64,000 nucleotides of DNA from Stenopsyche tienmushanensis. Lineage: Eukaryota; Arthropoda; Insecta; Trichoptera; Stenopsychidae. A model generated the notes under the pieces. The model searched no databases, was not told the origin of the DNA, and was given only the letters and a program-made list of their open reading frames with translations. The position numbers and the translations under genes are program-made. Where the stretch lies: assembly GCA_008973525.1 (NCBI GenBank), contig WACJ01000048.1, positions 124,001 through 188,000 on the forward strand. Reading direction: 5' to 3'. Shown piece by piece: positions 55,403 through 64,000 of the stretch (its first letter is position 1; every line of letters starts with the position of its first letter).

Positions 55403-58400
55403 ATGGTAAAATGTATTTTTATCAATCCCTTCAACTGAAAAGTCTTCATTTCGTAGTGTAAGAAAGAAGTAAATTATTTGTAATGGTTAATTTTTATATT
55501 TCTAGGCGTTTTCAAATTTATTGTCGGTAGTGTATATATGTATATAAGTGTATTTAACATAATTTTTACAATAATTTTGCTGATAATACTTGAAAAAAGG
55601 AGGAATGAAGTTGAATAATATCCCTGTCAAAATAAATATATAGCAAGAAGTTTTAGCCGTCGCTTTATTACAGTGGCAGCATCATAATTTACCATACAGA
55701 TAGGACAATCCAAATGATGCAATTTTTTTGAGCATTTTCCCATTAGATGTATTGTATGGAAGTCTCCTTGACCTAGTTTAAGGTGTCCTGTTTCAAGGAA
55801 GAAATGCTGATATTAATTTTGTTGAAAGATGTTCTGACATTACAGGAAGCGTTATGGAGCGAAATGCGTGAAAGGGGAGTATATGAAAAGACTACACGAT
55901 ATTGTATTTCACAGTGTAGTCATGAATTTTCGTATATTAATAAAATATTGCGCAATATGTACTTAAATATCGTGCATAATTCCAATTTTATTAAATACTT
56001 CGGAGTCCTTGCGTTGAAGGAGCAACGTTGCAAAATGTATCCCGTGCCACCTTTTTGAAAAAAGCCTTCTCAGCCACCTGAGAGGTGTTCGAAGTCTTTG
56101 TAAAAAATCGGCCAAATCATTTTGAAATATCGGTGTCCATTTCGTTTCATTATTCTGACTCCTTTTGCTTTGGGGGTGTCTCGCAGAAGAATGGTCGCTC
56201 CATTTGTGAATAATAAAAACCTTTGTCACGGGCGCCCCGAAAGCAGGGCCGCGCGTGATCCATAGACTTGGGATGTGCCCCTCTCCCCATTCAAAATACA
56301 TCCCTTGTGACATCGCTGACAACTCAAGACATTGCCTTGGAAAGAATGATATGGATACGTTGTAACAAAAATATTTTTCATACAATTAGTTTCAATCATT
56401 TGCCTTAACCCTTTGGCGTCGAGTAGCCGCTTTTTGGACGATCGAATTCGGTGCGACTCTTGGTTAGAATCATATTACACAGCGTATTTGACATACATTC
56501 CTACAAATAACATTCAATATTTACTGTACATATGTGACTTAGATGTGTTAAATATATTTTTTTCATTATAAAATGATTAATATTATCAATTTCTCACCGA
56601 TATCTTTCGTTGTCTTGCTTCGTATATGAATCAAAACTATATTTTGAGTCCCTCCTTTTGCTCTTTTTGCAAAATCTTGAAAAAATTCTCTTCAGAATTA
56701 TTCCATACGTTATATATGAATATTTTTATATTAAAAGAGATATCAAAAATGCTCAATGATCACCAAAATACACTTAAACGGTCTATTCAGAAAACTTCTT
56801 TAAAGTCACGTTCAGCATGTGGTTTGAAAACAAAGAAAAATGTAATGGCAAAATCAAATATTTAAACACCCACGCTAAAATATATTGTTTAAGTCCAAAT
56901 ATGGATTCTCAATTTCAACTTCAAGGCGAAATCTTTTCCTGAATATACCCTTAGAGATTGTCGACTTTTTTGTCATTGCTTAAGTTTTCTCCTAAGGATA
57001 TAGTAAGTTTTCCAAACTTTCAAGCCGTGACCCTTTTTTTATAACAGTCAAATAACCTGCAACCCCCGCTTTCTGTAGAAAATATATTTTTAGTTTAAAA
57101 CCTATATTACAGAATATAAATCCAAATTTAAATTCGACTATTGCATCTGGCCATCCAGCATCAAAGTTGACGTATACAATGAATTAGGCGTCGTAGATCA
57201 TTCCATAGATTTCAGGAATTTATCTAGTATTTTGTCGAGAATGCTGGCTTTATTTAGGGATGTAAAGAACGGCTTTTGCATCGGTGAATTTTCTTCTTAA
57301 AGCATAAGGAAGTGTTGCTGAAATTCTTGTCGAGGAATTTGAGGTGACCTACAATCTCTATTTGTCCTAAAATTTCCAAGATTTACGTGCCAATGCTTGC
57401 ATAAATAGAGATTCTGATTTCTCGATGATTTTTACTTCTCGAGAAATGAGAATTTTCGGTTTCATTTCTCAAATTTATCGAGAGTTCTATTGTTCAAGTT
57501 TTCAGCTTCATATTATTTTTTATATCATCGAAATACATTAACACAAATCTGTTTTAGCTTAAAACTACAAAAAACTTGCTGACAAACAGCCTATTCAACA
57601 AAAATTGTATTCTAAACAATCTTTCAAACGTCATAAAATGTAGGTATAATTTGCTGAAATCACCATCGTCGGATAAGCTATTCAAATTTTTCGACTTTGC
57701 AAGAAAGTAGGAATATTTACATGGTCGAACAAATATGTGCAAGACGTATCTTTTGTTTCTTGAACAAAGATAAGACGAGTTTGAAAGCAAGAAATTTGCG
57801 AACATTTTGTTGCCATACCTCTTATAAAACCTTTCAAACAGAATGCATTTTGACCGAAACTCACTCATATGTAGTGCAGCGTTTTAAAAATTAAAGAAGT
57901 TGTATTTGTATAAAAAAAAATCTCGAGAAGAAGAAATACTAGTAATAAATCATGACCATTTTTTAATATGTCTTACATGACATTGTGTATTAACATGTCT
58001 TCAATTTGAATGAACCATTTCTATGAAATCAGTCTTGGTTTACAGTATAATAATAATTTTTCTCTTATCTGAAATTTAAAAAAAAAACAGTTAATTCTAG
58101 ACACATTCAGTATTTATTAATGTTGTTCATAAGATCGCTTTACAAGGTTGATTTTTTTTAAAACTTCGCCAAAAAAAAAACTATTTGTTATATGTAAGAC
58201 GTCTAACAAACTACTCAAATAACCTTTTCCGCCAGCCTTGTCCTATAATTTGACTGCCGAGCAAAGAACAGCGGTACGCACGATAAGTTCACACCCTTCA
58301 TCCAGATATGACCCAAATCATAGGCTGATTATAGGAAAATCAATTTCATTATCTGCCATCGACTCCACCTTGAGTGAAAAGAAATTGGGTCGGCAATATT

Positions 58401-59010
58401 TGCTGCAGCCATTTGGCAAAAGTGTCTAACGGAAGAAGATAAAGGCGCGGGAGGAGGAAAAATCGAAAACCGATACACAGCCCTCCTCCTTCTTACAGAT
58501 GTCAAAGATACCCAAAAACGTAAACGATACTTTCGCGGGCAACGCGTTTATACGTCCGAATCTGGCTGTATAAAAATGGGACACATGTTTCTACGCGACA
58601 TTAAGTCCATCACTTTATCCCGATTCCCTTTTTTTCTGCCGCGGCTCACCTGATGACGTCACGGCCCTTTGCCGACATCTACACGGTTGTCATAAAATAG
58701 CTGTTGTGAATTTTCTGGAATGGCGACGATTGTATTGTGTTTCATTAAAGCGGTAAAATGCTGTGGTGTCTGTCTGCTGGAATGTCCAAAACGGTATTAA
58801 AAAGTGTACACACCCATGTTATGGGCGGTGGGTTAATTCCAATTTGACCTAGTTACGCTTTTCTGTATTTTTAAACAATCTTCGCACACATTTTAAAATT
58901 TTCTATCTTTAATATGGTATGAATATTTGCTCAGAAATCAAGAAATAAACAGTCTGAATAATTATGCGTATCGGCATTAAATTAAAGTCTACAAATATTA
59001 AGTAGCAATA
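55403..59010. other. Non-coding stretch with islands at 55900-56350 and 58230-58700
   Basis: No exon is supported. A solitary TTAACCCTTTGGCGTCGAG (56406-56424) looks like a piggyBac-type end without partner. The second island has TGACGTCA at 58654-58661 and a TATAAAAA near 58569. The 140-codon minus-strand frame at 55963-56385 has no domain. Confidence 0.35.
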
Positions 59011-59760
59011 TTAACCTGTTAAGTGGGCGGGACGTATATATACGTCCAATGTAAACTGCATCGAAATTGGTTAGGACGTATATATACGTCTTCGAAATAT
59101 ATGTTGAGCACTAAAGCAGACAGGACTTTTTTTTGTTTAACGAATGTGTGAATTGTTGCACTTCGTGCAAATTGATTGCACTTCGCTATTATATTGGAGT
59201 TGACGTGTATTTAGTAAACGGCGATAGTTTTTAAGTGGAAGGACAAAAAGACGTATTAATGCTCAGTTCAGACAATATAGTAAAAATCCGACATATGCCA
59301 TTAAAAAACAGCATTACAGCTAAACCCTCACGCTTAGTTGAAAGGCATTTTCAAAGAACAAATGAAAGGGAACTAAAGCTAGCAAATGTCGAGTTTATTA
59401 CAAAACAGGGGAAAAATCTACATACTGGTATTCGGATTGTGAGATAGCACTACGTCTCAACAACTGTTTTAAAACATATCACATAGAAGTTGAGTTTTGA
59501 ATTTATGTATGGATATATTTTATTTTTAAAACCCTATGTTTCCATTTTCTTTATGTGCTTTTGTTTATTGTTTTGTATTTGTTAACTTCTCTATATGTGT
59601 ATGTATCTAAATAAACAAAAAAAAAACATGTTTCATTGATTTTTTTATAAATTCTAAGTATTGTTAAAAAAATAATAGTATGAACTCACGCCAGGTGGGC
59701 GGGACGTATATATACGTCCTAATGAAATTGTGCGCGCCCACTGTATGTTGAGTTATCACT
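59011..59760 (+). mobile_element. piggyBac-type element with transposase remnant, right end lost
   Basis: Left end TTAACCTGTTAAGTGGGCGG followed by GACGTATATATACGTCC. The right region has TATGAACTCACGCCAGGTGG and a second ACGTATATATACGT, then GCGCGCCCACTG and stops matching the MITE at 21347 about 25-30 bp before the expected TTAA. The family F repeat begins at the break. Shared blocks with the MITE flank a central about 450 bp present only here, which contains the coding remnant at 59221-59450. This makes it a decayed relative of the source element. Confidence 0.85.
59221..59450 (+). pseudogene. piggyBac transposase C-terminal remnant
   Basis: FKWKDKK then, after a one-base frameshift, DVLMLSSDN matches the KWKDK(R/K)DVLMLS(T/S) strand of piggyBac transposases. 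It is followed at once by KPSRLVERHF, the segment before the C-terminal Cys-rich domain, so the intervening MGGVD-containing region with the last catalytic Asp is deleted. The last residues, VEFITKQGKNLHTGIRI, keep the KQGK spacing of that domain, but the Cys are lost. The stop is at 59445-59447. Confidence 0.75.
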
Positions 59761-59769
59761 GAAATTCGT

Positions 59770-60000
59770 TCGCATATACGCGACTCTACTCCGCTTCACT
59801 TTACCAGACCAATATGCGCCAACATGGTGCATCCATTAAACGTCTCGCATTACAAATTGCGTACACAAACAATACTTGTACGAATACTATAATATTCACA
59901 AAAGGGCCCACAATAACTTCCCAAAGTTTCATTGCAATCGGATTAACGGTATAGGAATGTATCTGGAACAAACATACTGACAAACATTCAAACATGGAGT
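59770..60000 (-). repeat. Dispersed repeat family F, copy 2 (inverted)
   Basis: Matches 51560-51795 in reverse complement, including CTTCACTTTACCAGACCAAT, TGCGCCAACATGGTGC and CCCAAAGTTTCATTGCAATC. It starts where the piggyBac element is truncated. Confidence 0.6.
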
Positions 60001-60204
60001 TTTTGAGATTTACCCGAGTCATATTTATATTATTTTATTTTTTTAAATGTGGATTCAATGGATAACTTCTATACCTGATGGAGGCACAATTTTATATCTT
60101 ATTTGTATTTTTTAACCCTTTGTAGTAAGTTAATTTTAAACCGAGTTAAACATGATGTCACAATATATGCGAATATTTACCATTCATAGTCTACACGAAT
60201 TCAC

Positions 60205-60340
60205 TTTTCTCTCAGGATCGCGCAGCATAAGTGAATATTGTATATCAATAAATGAATCTTAACAGTGTTGATAGCATACAATATTCGTTAATTTCTTCGC
60301 GTAAACATAAACAATAAATATGTGTGTCTTCAGTTTTAGT
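60205..60340 (+). repeat. Dispersed repeat family B, copy
   Basis: TTTTCTCTCAGGATCGCGCA, ATATCAATAAATGAATC, TGTTGATAGCATACAATATT and TCGCGTAAACATAAACAATA match 18216-18400. Confidence 0.6.
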
Positions 60341-60564
60341 AACAAAATAATGCATCGATACAATTGCGTTTCAAATATAATCACTTTTGTTATCGCGCTT
60401 AACGTATATAATTAATTTATGTGGCTTTCTATTATTTATTATGATTCTAAGAAGACCATCAATGATCTAAGAAGATACTGTACTCGATAGTTTTTAGCCG
60501 GATACGGACAAATTGCATTATCATTTTAATGTTTATTTTGTCATCATCTGATTGAAATTAAGAT

Positions 60565-60602
60565 CAGCACTCAACGTGCGAGAATACTCTTTCAATTGAA
60601 TT
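60565..60602 (+). repeat. Family B distal block
   Basis: AGCACTCAACGTGCGAGAAT followed by ACTCTTTCAATTGAATTC matches 44788-44822. With 60205-60340 it may be the two ends of one about 400 bp B copy whose middle has diverged. Confidence 0.45.
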
Positions 60603-63600
60603 CAGAAACTGTTTTAGTTTTCATTAAAAATTTAAATTATATTCCAACAGTCGATTTGTTCCATCGAACAACGCCGGATCTTAGCGTGTTAAGCTCAAAT
60701 GCACAAAGCCACGCCTTCATCGCATTTGAAATATGACTACATCCCGTGATTTGCAGTTCCCATTTGAATAAGCGAATCAAATCAAAGCATTTCGCTTAGA
60801 GTTTTCCATTCGAGTGTTGCAAGCGTACAAATATATTCGCATGCATTTGACGCATAATACACGAGTGTTGTCAGCGTGAATAATGCATTATTTAAACCGT
60901 GAATTTAAATATGCCCCCGGCGTAATTTTAGCGCCATTTCAACGATACGTATGTTAATATTATGGTGTTTTTTTCCCCTTGGCTGTCTTGATATTCAACC
61001 TGTGCTATCGATCTTCTTAAACATATGCAAAGCTTCTGTTGGATTTAACTGGCTTTATTTTTCTGCGTATATATTCACATATTTTTCTACACACACGACG
61101 AACATAGTATGAAGTTCCATCTGAAAAAATCATGTGCGCAAAAATTGCTTATAGCGAAAACAAGTTCAATTTGTGTGTGCGCGTTAAAAAATTTCGAGTG
61201 TCTATTTTTGGAGATTCCTCAAGGAATTTTCAACGGAAAATTGTTGAAAAATATCACATTTTTTGTGCCATGAGCGATAATTTAATTTCGATGAATTGAG
61301 TGGCGGAAATTTGACATTGTAATCTTGTTTATGGAGCTCATCTTTATTTTCGTACTTCATCATTCATATCGGATAATTGTTTTATTTCGCAGAGAAAATG
61401 GATATCTTTGTCGTTATTTATTGTAAATTTGCCTAAGTATAAAATGGCATGCTATTAAACTATATATATTCTTCCCATACGAATGCCACTTATTTTGAGC
61501 AACAAATAATGGAGGATACATTGTATAAAATAACATAATTTATTGAAGAAAAATGGCGAAAAAGACGAATTGAATTCATTGACATTGACTTGTGAATTTA
61601 AGTCTTCTCAATCTCTAAAAATTAATCCCTTTGTAAATTAATTGCCCTTCTATATTTGATTAGTAAATTTATACCTTGTTGAAATTACTGAATGTGAATC
61701 TTTTCAATTTTTTTAAATGAATTCATTATCAGACGTTAATAATCTCCATAGGAAATTATTTTAGGGATAAGGGATTTTCGTATGCTAAATTCTCATTGCC
61801 CTACGTTTGATAAAATATTGTAAATCTGATGATTAATTTATAAATTGATAATTTTTGAAGTTGATTTTGTATCAAACAGAGACAAATACGGTTATAACGA
61901 GCATAACGGAATCACTGTAAATTCGTTTAAATTGATTCTTAGATCGTTCAAAATCATCACATTGATTTTTTCTTAAGGCTCCAATTGATTATATCAATTT
62001 TTCTATATTATAGTAAGACTTTTGTGATAAAATTTAACAAATGGATGCAACCGTAATTCTTTACATCGACTTATAACAATAAAAATAAGGACTCAAATCA
62101 TAATTCTTCATAAAATCGATAATAACGAATGGTTAAACCACTTTTACAAATCATAAAGCAGTTAACAATAGTTAGTTTTTGCTCGTTACATCCGTGAAAT
62201 GTCAATTGTATGCTCGTTAAATGTATTTAATCGTAGTGTAAATTCTACATATTGCTAATATATTAATAAACTACCACGTTGTATTAATATAAGGTCTTAT
62301 CCTGTCGACTGGTGGTGTTTTTATGAGGATTTGTTTCGAACATATTTCATCAAGATGAGATTTAAGTGCCCAATAACTGTAGCCTTCATCATATTAATAT
62401 AACATCGACGTTCGTTAAATCTTCAGGATTGCGTATTCTTCATCCCGGAAAACGCAATAACTCTTAAGTGAATGCCATATACGGAAGCTCCGATGGAATT
62501 AAATTATAGTAGGTGATCTCAGGCAAGAATCAGCGTGTCTTTCCTGTCTAACCGAGCATCATAGGGAAGGGTTAAAATTGATTATCTCTCAGTAGGTTGT
62601 CTAGACCGGACGATAAGCACGTTACGCAACCGGCCTTTTAGTCAGATTCCATATGGATAAAGGCCGACCCTCGGGATAAGCGAATAAATGAGGCACAAAA
62701 TCCGATAAAGATAATGGGAAAGATCATCTGTTGTCTAAAAAGACTATGTTTTTCAGTGCGATCTTCTAAGTAATGCACTCGGCGCCATACAAAACGGACC
62801 ACGACGATTCATCCATTAATTCGAATTTCCACGAAGCGGCAGACAGGTAGCGGGAAATTCTCGGTTTTCCCGGTTAGGGGAGGCCCATTAGATTTTCAGG
62901 AGCAGCCAAAGCGATAGCGACAACCCTATCGATCTGCCACTAAAAATACCTTAACGTTTCCAAGTGAGGACTCCATATCTGTCACTCTGCCCACCCGCGG
63001 AGGCCCGATAAAAACTTTTATTTTCCGACGCAAATAACTACCTTTAAAATTTTAGCAGGCATCGACGTTTATGACCTGCTTTTATAAGTCCTGTGTAGAC
63101 GATCCAGACGCGTGCCTTTGCCTTGCGGATTTCCCGGTTTCCATCTCTTCTGACACTCCGTAGCTATTTTTCATGCCGGGACTCATTCGACATGCTAAAT
63201 TATAACCAATACGAGTCCTTCAAAGTTAAATCAGTTGTGCCAAACGAAAATGATGAATTACAACGAGTCTCCTTTTAAGGATCGAAGAAAACATATAATA
63301 CTTAGACATTTTGTTATTATCCATATTACACGGAGCTTGAGTTATTTCAAGACAAAGAATAATTCCACTTTGCTTGTTTAAATGAATTTATAAATCTGCA
63401 CGTAAGCCGATTGAACTACAATATCGTTCATATTGACATAGGTCCGGCGAATTCGAGCCAAACTTCAAGAAATAAGATTGAGAACATAGTTTAAAAATAT
63501 ATTCTTTATAGACTAGACAAAGCCACATTGACTGTAAACCATGTGGCTTTGTAGAGTAAACATCATCCGTCGGTGAAATATATTAGTTCAAATACACAAG

Positions 63601-63921
63601 TCAAATATAATTTTTGCATAGAACGATGAACTGACAGAACGTTGTCCTCATGTTTTGTTCGTGTGTTTGCATGCCACTTAATCAATAACTGTTCAAACAA
63701 TTCAAGTAAAATAGTATCAGCTTTTGCATTTTATCACGCCGATACACGCAACACATATTGAAAACTACTGTTATATTTGTCGATGCGGTAAATTATTTTG
63801 TAGATATCGTTGAAATTTAGTTTCAATCTATTTGCTTGTTTAAGAATTATATCAACATTACGAAAGAAGTTTTATGCAAAATTTCTTGTGAAAATTACCC
63901 CGGCTATACAACAATCTAAAT
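60603..63921. other. Non-coding stretch with islands at 60660-60970 and 62400-63130
   Basis: No exon or domain is supported. CGTTATAACC...CACTG-type sequence at 61900-61918 (reverse complement starts CAGTGATTCCGTTATGC) hints at another pogo-like end, without a partner. A hairpin-like AAGCCACAT...ATGTGGCTT lies at 63520-63549. The island at 62.4-63.1 kb is the longest non-AT-rich block near the right edge. Confidence 0.35.
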
Positions 63922-63923
63922 AT

Positions 63924-64000
63924 GAGGGTCATCTAGAAAATAAGATTGTTTATTAGACTAGATTTTGATTTTGCAGAACAATACCGCCGTGGATATCCAT
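63924..64000 (+). mobile_element. Mariner end running off the window
   Basis: GAGGGTCATCTAGAAAATAA (63924-63943) is close to GGGTCATCCAGAAAGTAAGG at 11208, the probable inverted repeat of the mariner at 11203. The body lies beyond the right edge. Confidence 0.55.

Noticed and set aside
55963..56385. 140-codon minus-strand frame
   Set aside because: No recognisable domain, no promoter or splice support; composition effect of the local island.

Overview
This window is AT-rich eukaryotic DNA, most probably from an insect or another arthropod with a repeat-laden genome. The basis is the mix of mobile elements (mariner in several lineages, piggyBac-like TTAA elements, hAT, R1-like and CFDP2/RTE-like LINEs, pogo-like and other TA-flanked MITEs, LTR-like repeats), one exon with canonical GT/AG splice signals, and the absence of any dense or operon-like coding. 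No species call is possible from this sequence alone. There are no bacterial genes, rRNA genes or CRISPR arrays.

Only one host gene is well supported. A spliced exon (acceptor at 52103/52104, donor at 52826/52827, + strand) carries the first 208 codons of an unrecognised protein. It has a basic N-terminal tail, one hydrophobic segment, and then an acidic, Ser/Thr-rich stretch with four possible N-glycosylation sites. The earlier 5'UTR exon(s) and all later coding exons lie in unseen or unrecognised sequence, so most of 52827-64000 is probably its first coding intron if the gene runs on past the window.

Layout. 1-1.2 kb: an LTR-like repeat (family A) split by a TTAA element. 3.2-4.4 kb: an inverted end of a TA-flanked element, then a 64-65 bp tandem array whose unit is derived from a transposase motif, itself split by a 5'-truncated R1-like LINE with a 13 bp duplication. 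7.1-7.5 kb: a near-complete family A copy. 10.9-12.5 kb: the opposite inverted end, another array piece and two mariner relics. 13.3-21 kb: family B and A repeats, mariner tails and a 1.29 kb TTAA element containing a tRNA-like SINE head. 21.3 kb: a piggyBac-type MITE whose longer relative, with transposase remains, is at 59 kb. 22.6-30.8 kb: mariner relics, A copies and a mariner-derived MITE. 32.2-34.4 kb: a TTAA MITE, a broken hAT transposase and a broken mariner transposase. 36.9-41 kb: two LINE relics and a 335 bp MITE. 41.7-50 kb: mariner, E and B repeats and a small foldback MITE. 51.5-52.8 kb: repeats abutting the host exon. 55-64 kb: pogo-like MITE, piggyBac relic, repeats and a mariner end at the right edge.

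Between the repeats are islands of less AT-rich, apparently single-copy DNA (for example 5.0, 14.1, 19.2, 22.3, 36.5, 39.2, 50.5, 54.4, 58.5 and 62.8 kb). Some hold intact TGACGTCA, an octamer site or a TATA box. They are candidate cis-regulatory sequence, but nothing here proves function. All family assignments rest on motif recognition and on copy-to-copy comparison inside the window; no database was searched.
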